Notes under the pieces: model-generated
Databases searched by the model: none
The model's input: only the letters and a program-made list of their open reading frames with translations
Told to the model about the DNA's origin: nothing
Position numbers and translations under genes: made by a program
NCBI RefSeq assembly: GCF_000006565.2
Contig: NC_031473.1
Location: 3,264,134 to 3,328,133 of the forward strand
Reading direction: 5' to 3'
Origin: Toxoplasma gondii ME49
Lineage: Eukaryota; Apicomplexa; Conoidasida; Eucoccidiorida; Sarcocystidae
DNA: 64,000 nt
Shown here: piece by piece, positions 38,601 through 52,300 of the stretch
How the letters are laid out: each line of letters opens with the position of its first letter
Numbering within the stretch: the first letter of the stretch is position 1

Positions 38601-41600
38601 TCACGTGGAGTCTGTCCATATCGGGCAAAGACGCTCCGGCACAGCCGCTGTGAAGCGTCGTCAGAAAACTGATGGATGCTACCTTCCGATTGGCACAGCG
38701 CGTTTGCCATCAATATCGATTTCTACTATCAAATATATATATATATATATATATAATATGCACGGATAGGGACACACGCCTAGGAATATGTGTCCATGTG
38801 TCTTCTGGGTACAGCACGAACATGGGACAGCAAGAAGATATAAACTGCGTAAGATGGGACGGTTGACATAGAAAGCAAGTCCGGCTAGAAAGGCGTGTAC
38901 CTTGTGGAGTTTTGTGTAGGACGCTTTGACGGAAGGTTGCATTTTTTTGGCCGCCATTCGGTCTTTCCTCAGGAAGGGTTTGTAAGGCCCTGGCGGAAAC
39001 TTCTTTTTGCCTTCTTCACCGGCGTTGTCGCGGCTAGAGCCTGGACCGGTTCCTTTTTCTCGCGCGGCGGAATTTGCGAATCTCAGACCCAAGACATTGA
39101 ATCCATCCATGCACTTTTCCATTTCTTTGTACGCGACGTCCAGCCAGTCGAGTTCGAAGGCAAGCTGTTCGGCCTCAGGGAGTGGCGCACCTGCAAGGAC
39201 AGACACTTCGACGGCTTCCCCGTCAGAAGCCGAGGGATGATCCTCTCGTTTCTCCGAGCCGTCTGAAGGCGTCTGTGGCGAGGGTGTAATCGGCTGGGAC
39301 GACTGAATGGGGAACGATGAGACGCTTTGACTTAGGCAAGATTCGTCGCCACGGGAGGATCCGGGAGACGCCGGCGAACCCGCAGATCCCACAGATTCCG
39401 AGCGAGACAGAGAGTAAGCATACGATGCCTGATGCTTGGCTTGCCCTGTCGGGTCGGCCTGCTCCACTTCCGCGCAACCCTCCTTTTGTGTCGGAGTCTC
39501 TACCTGCACGCTCTCCTCACAAAATTCCCTTCTTCCGCCTCGATGCCTCGGGGTCTCACTGCGCAGTCTGGAGGTTTGAATGCTCGCCCTTGAACGACTT
39601 CTGTGATCGCTCCGGAACTCAGATGTGTGCCTCGCAAAGGCATCTGTTCGGCTCGAGGCTCGCGTATTTGTGGTCGTCATGCAGGAAGTGGTTTCTTGAG
39701 AACTCGAGGCAGTTGTCCTGCTTTCGCGGTCGCTTCTTCCGTCGCCTCCGTGCTTTCCTCCAACTGGCGATTCCGGCGTGTGACACTTCCTTGCAGGCGA
39801 CTGGAGTGCGGCTCGCGAAGAAACCTGAATCGTTTGCGGAGAAAACAAAAACCAAAACTTGATGGCAACGTCCATTCCTCTGGCGTGTTTACATTCTGGT
39901 AGGTGTCTATGTGAAAAGATCGAGCTGGAACCGTCTGCATGCATCCAACGAGACATTAGGTTAACGAGTGCGAAGGTGCAGGGATGGACGGACGCATGCA
40001 CGAATATGCCGACAAATCGTGGAGAGGTACTCGGGAACGTAGCGAACATGAGGAAGACGAACGTCCGGCTTCAATCGATGAGCAACTTCACTGAGGTTCT
40101 GGCAGAGACGAATGGGGTTAAATGGAGCCGGGCCGGACAATGTGAATTTCATATAAAGACGGAAATATAAGAGTCAGAGTGGCCAGTGGCTGGTATTCGA
40201 CGCACAAGCCCGTGAGACTGCCTCCTGCTGAGCACTGTCCGCAAACATCTAACCGTAGGTGTGTCACGCAACCCTATAATATGGCAATCTTTTTAAACTG
40301 GTCAAACGAGAACTGGATCACTGGAAGCGAACAAATTAACGCAGATGCTCCCTACATACCAGACGCGAGCCGTCGGACATGTGCTCGAGGAATGCCCGCA
40401 CTTTCTCGACTGCATGTTCCATGCCAAGTTCGACGGCGTCATGAGTATCGTCTGTAGCTTCCTCTTGCGATTTCTGGTCCCTTTTCTTTTCCTTCATTCC
40501 TGACTCCTTCACCTGCCTTCCACTCTCTCCCGATATGCTTCCTTCCCTTGTTTTTCTCACGTCCCGCTGTTCGGTCACTGCGTCGGTAGGCACTTTGCTT
40601 CTGTTGCGGCGCAGAGAAGCAGTGGAGGCGCTTCTTCTCCCCAATCTTCTAGACGCAGAGACGGATGTCGCGCGCTTGCCGACTGACCCCGCCGCCCCAT
40701 CTTCTCCCCGTCTCCATTCTGCCTTCCATGGTATCTTGGAAGTCAATTTGCCTGTCTCCAACCGCCCTGTCCCCTCTCCGTCTTCATCGGGGGCCCCCGT
40801 TGACGGGGCTTTTTCCCGGCCTCGTGTTGAAGCGGCGCGCCTATCGACGGAAGCATCTGTGGCAGATTTAGAGGCGTTCCAAAACTGGGAGGCAACATTC
40901 TGCCCAGAACCTGTAGAGCAGTGAGAATCGTCACATCTCACCGTTGTCGGGACAGAGGAAGGTCTGGAGTTCGAGAGACCTTTCGTCGATTTCGACAGCC
41001 CGCGGCCAGCTAAGGAGCTTCCCGAACCAGAAGCTCCGAGAGGCGCGCGAGAAGAGCGAGAGAGAGTCGTAGAGGCGCCGGAAGATTTCTCTTTCTCAGA
41101 GACACATCGGCGACGGTTCTGAAGAAGAAGGCGGTACGCCAGGCCAAGACCCTCAGACACCACCGGTTCCTTGATATGGCGATCCATCGCGCTCTCCAGC
41201 TGGACGTCGATGCCTTCGTACTGCAGAGACACAGAGCCGACAGAAACGAGAAACGTGAGAGCCAAGCAAATGAGAAAGCGAGGGAGTGTGCCTGGTGTTG
41301 GGCAGCCAGGAATGAAAGTAAAATGACACGTCGTGGAACGACTGTAAATGAACGACACTGCAGGCCGTTCTCGGAACCTCTCCTTCTTGTTATCTTGAAG
41401 AACCACCTTAGCTTAGGCAAAATAACGAGAGCGAAAGAAGCATGAAAGACAGGAGCAAAGATTAGAGGAAAATATGAGATACAAGCGATAAACACGGGTT
41501 CTCCAAAACGTACCTTGCTATCGAAGTAGTCGATTCGAAGACTCGGGTTGGAGTTAACTTCCAGCAGCCAGCATTTTTCATTGTTGTCTAGAAGAATGTC

Positions 41601-44600
41601 TAAGCCGAGGAGTTGGAAACATCGCGAAGGTTCATTGTCTTTCCCTTTGTAAACATGACGGTACCGCAGGTTCAGCCAGGGATACAGGCACACGACCGTC
41701 CGGGCAGTGATGGATTTGATCTGATCCCATACACTCGTAATGTTCACTCCTGAACAGCGCACACCAGGTAAAAGCGAAAGCCGATGGAGCAATGAGAAAA
41801 TGATTGATAGCGATAGGAGTAGATAACCGGAATGACGCACACGCGCGACGCCCCTGGTCGCCTACCTTCTTTTGACAGATCTTCGAGGACATCCTTTAGC
41901 ATTCTCTTGCTGTTGCTGTCGTCGTGGAGGTCTGTCGACCGGACAAAGGAAGAAGTGTTGTCTTTGTTGATGGAATAATTCGTCAAGTGCATGAATGGAT
42001 TGTCAATGTTCCGCCGTGTCGGAGCTCGATATTTCTCTGTACAGAAGCGGGCCATGCCCAGCTTGGAAATATAGACCTGAAACACAAAGAAGTCGAAAGA
42101 GAAGCACGAAATACAGGTGAACCACGTGCTATTCACGGATCTACCTATGATAGAGAGAAGGAAACCGGGGTGGAGTGACTTCTGACTCAGAGTTCACATC
42201 GCTCCCCGTCACGAAAACCAGTGTCTTGCGACCTGGGTATTTAATGGTTTCTTGCCAGCTCGCATTCTCACGGCAGCGCCTCAACCAGACGTTGGCTCAG
42301 TTCCATGGAAATGCCACATTCGGAGTCATCAATGCCATCTTTGTTTCCGCCGCTGCAATCCCACCCTGGATGCACCCATGTGGCTCGCCTTCATTCTCAC
42401 CTTGGGCGTTCCGTTGACGGAGATAACCATACAATAGATACGGAAGTCGAACTTCCTCTTGTTCATCAAGTAAGGGTTGTGAATATATCTCTGCATGATG
42501 TAATTGCCGTCTCCTCTTAAAACCATCGCGTCGATGTCCTTGTATCGGGAGACGAGCTGAACACCGTTTCCCATTGCTCCCCCATCCGGTTTGAGGATAA
42601 ACACCGCCTGGTTTTTATTATGGAGAATTCGCTTTATAGCATCTGAACGCATGGGAAGAGAGAACACCGAAACAGCACAACGACAATAGAAGCCTATCTG
42701 AAGTGAAGGATAGACACGGCAAAACCTTTATTTCAGCTATTCTACGGAAACTCCTGCAGCAGTTGGCCAGTGCAGCACGCAGTTCTTCTAGGAGAAAGAC
42801 AAAAGATTGCAGAAGTCAAATAGTTCACGCAAACTGTTCGTTCACACCAAGCAAGGACCCCGGCAAGTTTAGCGCATAAGGCGAATGAAAGCAGCTAAAA
42901 CATCTCTGCAAGCAGAGCAGCGTCATGATGGGATGTGCGTCAAAGCCTCTAGACATAGTTGGTTCTTTTCTGATGTCGAGCAGGAGACTCACCGCGGTCC
43001 TCGGGCAGGGACCAAGTGTCGGGAGAGAAATCAAAAAGATCAGGGTAGAGTTGCTGATACAAGGACAGGATTCGAGACAGCATCCTCTTCTTCGTCATAT
43101 CCCACATGCCAGGGAAACGGTTCACCAGTTGCATGGGCTTCATGAACTGCAGATGCTCGTGGTCCGGTACCGAACCACCCAGCCACACAATGTTCCCTGC
43201 AAGCAAACCGCACAATAGGCTCACGGAAAGAATGAAGTTCCATACAAGAACGTTGCTGCGAACAGCGTCATCGAATTCATTCATTGAACGTGGGCCAAAG
43301 CGCCCTAGAAAAACGCTCTTCCTGCTCCACAGACTGGCAAATGCCCAGATGCGCACGATGCTGAAAGCATACCAGTTCCTTCGCGTATAGGCCTTCCCTG
43401 CAGAATTCGATGAGTTTCTGTGTGAGGCACAATTTGCGCGAAATCCGGTGAATATGAAAAAATAGAGCACCATGCACACGAGGAAGAGTGCGGTATATCC
43501 CTTCCACCTTCCTTGTATCTTACCTTTGGAAGAGACCTGGTCTTGCCGCACCCAGCCGAGTCGATGGCCAATGGTGTTGATCAGCGGTCTTTCTGCTCTG
43601 CACATTTTTGTGTTCAAAACGACTTGCTTCCACGGAAGCGCACACGCCAACGTCGCTCGAGATGCTTTTTCACTTCTCTTTCGCCCGGACTCCTCTTCGT
43701 GACTCCGTTCGGAGTACTCTTCTGAATCCTTGACACGACCGGAGAGACGCCCCTGGCCTCGTCCACTTCCTCGGTTTGCCGATATTTTCTTCGTGGTAGC
43801 AGCAGCAGTTCCATCAGACGGACACGGAGGCTGGGATGATGTGGCCTCAGGCACGGAAGCTGAGAGCGAAGCAGCTGAGGAAGACTGGCAAGTATCCGCT
43901 TCGCCCGGACTCGGAATCTGGACATCAATGCATGGATCATCCGCCCAAGGCATTCGAACCTCCTCTTGAGTCGTCAGATCTCTATCTTCCTCATCTCCTT
44001 GTGAGATGCCTTCACTCTCAGACATACCGTCCGGCTCCCACTGACACGATTGTTTCTGTCCCAGGTGGTCAGGAGAGAGGGCTTCTGTTTCTTCAGAGTG
44101 AAATTGACGGGACTCAGCCGCGTTTGAGGGTGAAGTGGATTCAGCGTGGAGCACAGTGGCACTGCCGCGTGTATTGTCGATGCACGGTGCGTCAGGTGAA
44201 GTCAGAGAAACAAGAGGATAGCCCTCGTCTTCGTACTCCTCTGCATCCTCTGTCTCACTTTCCGTGTTCCCTGCGATCTGATCTTCCAGTGGAAGAACCT
44301 TGTGGACGTCGACCTCCACAGGCCTACTCGAGCAGCCAACGCACGTCCATCCCTCTACACCTGGGCAAGAGCCACTTTGACCCTGTGGCAAATTCTCTTC
44401 CCCTTGTTGTGGTGACTCCCCGTAGTCGGTTTGGTACGGTCCCGCGGTCTGTTTCGACTCTTCTTGTTCTTCTGTCAGTTCAGAAGTAAGCTTCAGCGTT
44501 TGTGCCGGGTCGTGGCCGGAAACATGCTCTTTTTCGGTGGATTTGCCTTGCTCCGTCCCCTCGACGTGTTTAGCGAATGCGTCACCTGCAACTTCCACCT

Positions 44601-46290
44601 GCGCCTGAGGCCAGCTCCGGACATCTTGCTGCGGCACCAGTTGCCAGGTCTGCCAAGAGACTACTGAGGAAGGAGACTGTGGAACTCGGGTGTGGGCGAG
44701 AGTCGAACCGTCCCCCTCCTTGGAATCGGTGCTGGAAACAAAATGAGCTGCATACGGTTCTTGGTATCCCGGGGAATGCACGAGGCGCGTGTGGGTCACT
44801 TTGTCGGGGTAACTGGAAGACAGTGCACTGTGACCGTTGACCAGTGGTGCCTGCCCCTGTAGTTTATGTGACTGAACCAACATCGTTCGCTTGGGAGGTA
44901 CAACCTGGGATATTCGGTGATTTTGTTGGTTGTAAAGGTGCATTTGCTGGGGCATGTACGAAGATGCTGGAGTGCCTTGTCCGGGGAAGAAGGAATTGTT
45001 GGTGGGATGCAGACCGGCCTGCCCAGGGCGCGATTCGTACATGCTAGGTCGCACATTGTCGGCGATGTTTCCCCCAGGATTCCGGTACTCCGTGTTCCCG
45101 CTGAAACCCGGCCTGCTCTCTGGCTGAAGCAGGGCCTTCTGCACCCCATACAATGCGAATGCAACGCCATCAGAAGTTGATGCACAAAACCGTGAAGCAG
45201 AGCACTCTCCAGACTGTAGGCTTTTACCCAGGTTCATATTATGCTGCAGGGTGAAAGGTGATACCTGCTCCGCAGATGCTGTCGCATGAGGAACGCTCTG
45301 CCTCAAAGCTGCGTGATTGCTGGGGTGAACAGGCTGTCCCCCGAGACCGGAGACCGTGTGAGCCCCAGTAGCGACCCCCCGTAGCTGTCCATCAAGATGT
45401 CCTGTTGGGTAGGTATCAGAAGGCGTGAGTCGACCGTGCTGAGAAGCGGGAGATGGAAACCGAAGTCGTGCGCAACGGTTCAAATCGGATATTGTGGCAA
45501 TTTGAGACAGCGACCGACCCTGCCGATATTCTGTTTGATGGTCTTTGGAGTGCCGAATTGGATTCCCCGCATGTTGCGTACACGACCGTTCGACCTCTGT
45601 CGGGTCTCGAGGTCTTTGCAGTGGCTCCTGAGGCAGTGACGCTGCAGCCATCTGTTGAGGCTGCACGTAGTAAACCACGGGCTGGGGTGTCCGTTCTCGC
45701 GATATTTCCTGAATCCCAAGAGGACATGTCTCTTGCCTGCATGTCGGGCTGGGGAGTTTCGGCGGGGGATGGCCATGAAAGGCGTGTGGAGTTTGGAAAG
45801 CCGACGCTTGTTGCAAGCCTTCCCGGTTCATCTTCGCAAATGCATGTTGTCCGTGGTTACCCCCAGGCTGGCTAACATGGGTCTGCACCAGGTACGTTGG
45901 AGAAAAGTTCTGCGTCAGGGGGCGCTGCTGTGTAGCGTTATTCCAGGTACCAGCACTCAGAGGCATCGCTGGCGGGACAATCTGAGACGGCCTCCGGGTC
46001 CCTGCACCCACAGCAGAGTGGCCCGAGTGGTGCGAAGAAACAGTGTCGAGAGTAGGTGCCACTCCTGGAGTTCCTTGAGCTTTGCCAGCCACGAACCGAG
46101 ATTGGAGGTTAGGGTGCAAAGGCAGGTTCGTCAGGCCTTGGCAGCTTGTGCCTATGTTGAGGGCTTGCGTGCCACAGGGATCTGTCGAAGTGGGAGTCAC
46201 ACCAGACTGAAGCCAGCCGGTGGAGGCACTCTGCATGAACGGAGCATTGCCTGTCTGAGGCAAGGCCCCGATCGTTGGGAAAGGAAACAT
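35673..46290 (-). CDS. Tubulin-tyrosine-ligase-like protein (TTLL), ten exons, about 2,376 aa
   Basis: TTLL enzymes add glutamate, glycine or tyrosine to tubulin tails using ATP, on microtubules. In apicomplexans that would mean subpellicular, conoid or flagellar microtubules. Exons (minus): 46290-43524, 43196-42993, 42642-42401, 42076-41866, 41749-41514, 41220-40360, 39824-38901, 38296-38078, 37680-36717, 36175-35673. All junction phases agree. The start is the ATG at 46290 (MFPFPTIGALPQ); the longer frame begins at a TTG. Residues 1 to about 890 are Gln/Pro/Ser/His-rich and disordered. The TTL domain spans about 895-1,225: NRFPGMWDMTKK; ATP-site ILKPDGGAMGNGVQLV; NKRKFDFRIYCMV; MHLTNYSINKDN; and LGLDILLD then WLLEVNSNPSL. 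All these catalytic motifs are intact. The C-terminal 1,150 residues are Ser/Arg-rich with a helical region in exon 9. Which amino acid it adds cannot be told; glutamylation is the commonest for this motif set. Confidence 0.92.
38733..38755. repeat. AT dinucleotide microsatellite in TTLL intron
   Basis: An uninterrupted AT repeat of about 11 units lies in intron 7 of the TTLL gene (between exons 7 and 8). It is a simple-sequence repeat with no sign of coding use and may be length-variable between strains. Confidence 0.9.
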
Positions 46291-49195
46291 TTCGTCAGAT
46301 TGGTGAAAAGACAGAATCAGCGTCGCCGGGAAGAGTAAACGCAAAAGTGGCGATTCACAAGTGCCGCAAGTAAAATAGCATTCCCAGGAAGAAGTCGTAA
46401 GGGATGCTTTTATCTACCTCACGTCACATCAGTATCAGACTAGCGGACCAGAGCCGCTATAGTACACATTTGACGGAGAAAAAGTGTACACGGCGGATTC
46501 GTTCATGTCAAGGTTTGAGCAACTCACATTCTAGAGATCAAGGGAGGTTGCGCAAGAGAAAGTTCATTCCCAAGTCCAAAGGGTTCAGAAAACGGACTGC
46601 AACGGAGGCACGAAGCGTCTCACCGTGCCGAGATTGCGGCTACGACGTTGGTGAACGGTTCGACGACTACTAAGCAGGACTCTCGAAAAGAAGTGCGGAA
46701 GCACGACGGATTGTTGTCCGATTCAGTCACGACGTTCTGCGGTTCTATCAAAGCCCGACCACCCAAAATTCGCAGAGAGGAAGGCTCTTGGCGTTCAGCA
46801 ATCACTTGTACCCCGACCCCCCCGTCCTGCTCTGTGTAGAACCAGGGCTTTGCGATTCTTTGTGTTTGACAGGTAGGATCTTGTCTTGAGGACCTCCAGT
46901 TCAATGTGAACTCGCAGACTCGTAGCCAACCGCATTCATAATGACATGAAACATGGGGAAGTGATTACAGCAAGAACAATCACCCGTACAGCCTCCAGTG
47001 GAAGGAGCTTGTGCTGGGGCAGGAGGGGGGATTTCGCTTGTACCACGGCCGCCAAAAGCGGTAGTAAAAGCATCACAATTGAGAAGCTAACAAGGGTCCA
47101 CACGAGAGGGAATGTGTGGCGCGAGAACAGGCGTAGAAGATCGCTCATGAATGCAGGAATTTGCAAACGAAAAGAAGTCAGGGCCGTGAGACAAGACGCG
47201 GATGTGAAACGTTTACGGCAACCAAGTTACGCGCATCTCTGGTTTCTCTGGCGGGACGGTGCCATAGCAGTTCACCTCGTGAATATGACCCTCCTCGCAG
47301 AGAGCTCCCCGCAACGGAGGGTGGCTGTCCAGGGAAAGAATTGCGCGAAGCCAAGCTTAGAATGCGTGAAGAAAGGTGAAATCGTTTTCTACCATAGGTC
47401 TGCGACATAAGGCACCTGGAACTAAATCGGTATTTGAGTCCCTCGGCCACGATGGCTCAGTGATGAGCGACCTGGTCAAGACACGGAGTCTCAGCAGACA
47501 GCCTCCCCGCGCAGACTGCAACCCATCCAGCGAGCGTTGTGAGTGGGGGTCCCCAGAGAGTCGACCATGACGGATGAAAGCGAGGGCAATCACACACTTT
47601 TCATAAACTGAGGCTACAATGCATGAGTCCACTCATATTTTAAAGGCTTCATTAGTCATGGTATGGCTTTTTCGCTAAAAACATCGCATTGTGCTCTTGT
47701 CAAAGTGGAAATATCGCCGCTCCGCCAAGGCCACCGCTCCTTTGGCGTCAACAGCGCCGCGGTAGTTTATCGCCAGACCAGTTTGTTTGCGAACACGCCA
47801 ATAAAGAACGTACACGAGAGCAAAATAAAGCTCGCGCAATGCTTGCACCCATCAGCGGGAAGGCGACCTCTCTGCATTTCTCAAGAACGTAAGCTAGCTC
47901 CTTTCGCGAGGGCTCCGAGGCTGTCCACTCGCAAACAGTTGGGGCGAAGACTGACCGAAAGTAAGTTAACCTGAATGAAACACTGAAAACCCCCCAGCCT
48001 TCAAAGCGTTCCCAGGGAAATGATATGGATCAATGCTTCCAAATTCGATGGTTGTAGCCGAGCAGGAATCTGGGTTCCGGTGACTCGTCTCACCTGGCTC
48101 GCAGGCAAACTGTTGTCACAGGTAGAAGTCTTAATTGAAGAGGCATTTGCCCTAGTTCCACGGCTTGATTATAGTTGCATGAACTTTGAAGTCTTCATTA
48201 GAGATGTGTTTGCGTCTCCAACCCGGAACTACGCTGAGTGACGCCTACGTGGCTGCTCTGCCATACGCTCCTGCGTCGTCCTCTAAGTTCCTTTAACTGT
48301 GTGGCAGAAGCAGATATTCGGAATGAAGTGATCGAGGGAATGAGGCAATCGTCAGGTGAAACGGTGGGAAAGGGAAACCTTCGTGTGCCCTCGGCAGAAG
48401 TACGGGCTAGATGGCAGGGGTGCCAACAATGCTACTTGTCGAGTGGAGACTTGTGTTTTCATGCGGCGACTGCATTACTTACTTTTGTTGGCACGAAGTC
48501 ACCAAGCATGCGATACCAAACGGATAGCAACTGAAGAAAGCCACTCTGTTACTCATTGCAAAATTTGTTCCCTAGGAGTACATAGACCACCCTTTTCTCT
48601 TGTGTACTACGCGACGAGCTATCCATAACAATAGTGATACTGCGAGGAATAGCATCCCGATACCTCTGAAAACACGCCCATTTGCTGAGCGTAGAATTTG
48701 CTTTAAGCTATCTGTAGGGCACGTAGGCAGCAGGCTCCCGCTGCAAAGCAGACATAGAACTTGGCGGCAGAGTCCCGGCACGCACCCAAACGGTGGCTCA
48801 GAGTCGCGCCGTTGAGTGTATTCGAAGCCATAGAGACGAATATGAAAGACGCCGACGGAGTAAATAAAAATGTAAAGACCCCGTCTCATTACAAGGCGAA
48901 GAGTCTTCATTGGACTTCCGGGAATCCAAGTCCAAGGGCATTTAGCTTCGGGTTCACGTATTCTGCGTTGCAAAGAGAATTACCATGCGCGTGTCTTCCT
49001 ATCAATCTCTCCCGCTGAGCTTCCGGGGAACCCCAACAGGAACGAGTCGCCCATACTTTAAAGATGGTGAAGAGCCCTTCAATCATACCTAAAGTGAATA
49101 GATAAACCAGAAACGGCTCCCGGCCGCATCAGTTCATCGTGACATTGAGCACATCAGACTAACCATTCAGAAGCAGCAAGATTTCAAAAGTTGAA

Positions 49196-49385
49196 CTCTT
49201 AATATTTTGCTGAAGCTCTAACCGAACACTATAGCTTTTGTAAATTTTGAGCAGAAATAAACACAGTCCAAAGCAGCCGTTGAAGAATGAGTTTTATCAG
49301 CTTTGCTACCATTCAACTGATACGTGTTAAGCACATCTCTTGCGTTCTTCCGGAGCCAGGATCAAACTCGTAATATTTTGCTGAA
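49196..49385. repeat. 19-base direct repeats flanking a 152-base segment
   Basis: The sequence around TAATATTTTGCTGAA occurs at 49196-49214 and again at 49367-49385, the same way round, with one mismatch in 19 bases. The second copy begins inside the start of the rRNA-like segment. Short shared blocks joining different segments are typical of the shuffled block structure of coccidian mitochondrial DNA, so this may be inherited from the donor molecule rather than made at insertion. Confidence 0.7.
49300..49370 (-). pseudogene. Organellar small-subunit rRNA 5' fragment in nuclear DNA
   Basis: Read on the minus strand from 49369, the sequence starts GAGTTTGATCCTGGCTC, the near-universal 5' end of bacterial-type 16S rRNA. 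It continues with AAGAACGC, GTGCTTAACACG and CAGTTGAATGG, in the order and spacing of the 16S 5' domain. GCTTAACAC is closer to alphaproteobacterial/mitochondrial 16S than to plastid forms. Similarity fades after about 49300. The best reading is a nuclear insertion of mitochondrial DNA, whose rRNA genes are fragmented in these parasites; an apicoplast source is the alternative. It is too short to be functional. Confidence 0.75.
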
Positions 49386-52300
49386 CTTGCCGTTCCAGAA
49401 AGTGTGCCACAATCCCGGAATGTGGAGCCTCATAGATCAACAGTTGCTTCACAGCAGTGAACGCGACGCTACGACGTAAATGGATTGCTTCGGATTTGCA
49501 TCACTTCTGCCTCGCTCTGTGCGCCAGCAATGTGTTATTGCTGACGGCAGGTCCGGCAGACGAAACAGAAGGTATTTCGTTACATCAAGTGACGACAAGC
49601 CTGATGCGTCTAGTTCACGGAGTAAGCTGCAATTTCCACTTTGTCAGACAGGGAGTTCAGAGGTGCCACTTTTGAAGGCTTATTTCCATCTCTTTGTCCG
49701 TGGTATTTTGCAGCATGATTGTCACTTGCGGATGTGTACTACTCTTGTGAAGTGTGCGGTACGCTGAATCAGGCGGGGGTTACGCGGGTCCGATGGTGTG
49801 GCAGAAGCGGTGACCGCCCCAGAAGCCGTCTCCAGATAATGAGATCTGTTCACTTACCAATCCAAAAATCTTGGATTCGACTCTGGCAAAGAGTAGACAT
49901 TCTGTCCGTGATGCACTGCAAGTGAGCTTTGCACCACCGGGCACTCAAACATCAGCGTTAGGTATCAATTTTCAAGGGCGCGTTGAAGCAAAAACATGGC
50001 TGGTAGGAATATTGTCACTCTGTTGTAGGTGCACTGTTCACCGGAACACACTGTCAAAATTTGCCTACTTTTGGACGGTTGACGGTGGTCCAAATCCTTC
50101 AGATTCCCTCACTACTCTGGCCAAATCTCCAACGGGATACCCGATTCGAACCAAAAGACATGCGAGCCGTGGGGAGTACTTGCACGGAGCAAGTCGGCGT
50201 TGTCAACCAGAATTGGGCGACGACAGCGTCCCGGGCAGACGAACGAAATGTGCAAGTGCAATTGATGCACAATAGTGTCCAGGAGCAGCTTTGGGGCGGT
50301 TGTGCTCGAGATTGTTGCTGTTACCCCCGAGGTGCGTAGTGGATTGTCCGTTTCTCCGAGCATAAACGCGTGGTATGCCACCACACAGCGGTCGCGGTTC
50401 TCACTTCGCTAGACGAGGCAAGCGTCCCTCGAATCTTTTTCGGCCCTGCTCGAGCAGTCGTGCCGGGAACCCCAGGTGCCCCTCCCCCCCCCTTCTCTCT
50501 AGCGGCCGGACGACGTCCGCTGGGGTCGATCTCTCTCGCCAGCAAAGCGAGATCACGACAAGAGCACCCCAAGACGTCCTTTCTGGCCACCCACTTTCTA
50601 CACATTTTAATCTTCTCTTTGGGGTGTGGCCTTCGTGGCGGCCTGTGTGGGTCGAGAGGTCTGAGACGTGATCTTTCTTTCCGCGTCTGCCTCCCACTTC
50701 ACGCAGTGCTCTTTCAGTGTGTGTTCCTGTATGTGTGCTCATGCCAGTTCTGCGCCGTTGTGGTGGACCACTCCCCAGTGCTGTGTGGAGGCTGCCAGTG
50801 TGCATCCGCACGACTTCGGAATTTCCGCGTGTGCAGCACAAGTGTGTGGCTCGAAAGTGGTCCCCTGATTTTGAGAAGCTGAAATCTCTTCTTCAATACC
50901 CGCTGCAGTGTGGCTCAAAGGGCGACACTCCGCGCAAACGTGACAACTTTCTTGAAAATCGTTGCTTGGGGGGAAGGCCGCGCAGAGGGGCAGCGCCTAG
51001 AAAAGCAGAAACACAGTACAGGGATCACACACTGCCCGACTACGCTCTTGTCACGGCCCTTGTGCGCCCCCGATTTTTTCTCGTGGCGAGCGTTTTTTCC
51101 GAGCAGATGTCTCGGGTCGAAGTGGAGGGCGGGCGGTGTCGTTTACACACAACGCAGTGGATGAATTTGCGTGCTTGCTTCTACAGTGTGTGCCGTAAAC
51201 CCGTGTTTTTTTGAGGACACGCACAACGACTCCTTTTCAAGTGTGTGGATCCAGGAATACTCGAATTGTATCCCGGCGGAAAAACAGTGGATGTCCTGGA
51301 CTTTCCCAGTGTGCCCTGCATGATGGCATGTGTAGCCGTTGCTTCCTGTACCAGTTTTTCGAGTTCTTGATTTCAAACGAATTTGTGCAACAGCTGGTTT
51401 TATACATTTTCAGCAACGCTGTGCCATAGCTTGCCATGTCTTTTAGGTCCGGCCACGTGAAATTTTGCGGTGTTATTTTTCGAAAAAATTATTGGTTTCT
51501 TTTCTGCCAATGCAGATATATTGTGGACGGGTACTGTGAAGAGCAGTAGACACACGGCCACCACCTAGCAGGCAGCGATGGCCCTCGTGTCGCTTGTTAC
51601 CCCGTAAAGCATGGCGTGCTCCTGAAAGTCTGCAAGCAGGCACACACCCGCCTTTTTATGAAGGGGGTGTCGTTTCCCTTGGGTCCAAACAGCGGAACGT
51701 AGATGCCGTGTGCGAAGCGCCCATTCTGCAGCGCTAGAGTCAGTTGTGTCACACCCCTTCGGAAAAAGCATCAATTCTAGCGAACTGTACATGCCTGCGA
51801 CCATTTAACCGATCGTGTGAATGTACCTCAGAGGAAGTGTGTCTTGCTATGCACACCGTGCTCCTTACTTCCGGTGAGTGCTCTTTCAGCGGCTTGAGGG
51901 TGTCTCTTGGAACAACGTGTCTGTGAGCATTTGTGCTGGGGGAACGCATCTCATTTCCCGCTCTGGTTGTTCAGCCAAGGTGTTTTATGCAGTGCGAAGA
52001 CTCGTCCTCGAAACCTTGGAACCGAGCTTATCAAGACACCCAGTGCGTTTGCCCTTTTTGGAAGTGCAACAGCAGTCCCTTTTTTTTCATTCCGCGGGCA
52101 ACCAGACAGATTCGTGTTGTCTGGGTCTCTTCAGGCTGTACCAGAGAACTCGCTCTGCGACTTCTCCAACACGACGCGAGCCGTTTGTTTCCGTTCACCG
52201 CAGTGCGCAGAAACATGTGCCTTTCCATTCTGTGTTATAAGCTGTGTTTGCTTGTGGACGGGATGGCGCTTTGACGTCTAAAGTAGCTGCGATGGCCTTT

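Noticed and set aside
46801..46830. Second G-quadruplex candidate near the TTLL start
   Set aside because: Only three guanine runs of three or more are present with short loops, which is below the usual requirement of four.
48572..48910. 113-codon minus-strand frame with two hydrophobic stretches
   Set aside because: It has an ATG and a possible membrane segment near the C terminus, but no domain, no splice context, and it sits close to an organellar insertion. Too weak to call a gene.
50100..50180. tRNA-like T-loop (GGTTCGAATC on the minus strand)
   Set aside because: The flanking bases do not form the T stem, and no acceptor or anticodon stem could be drawn at the right spacing.
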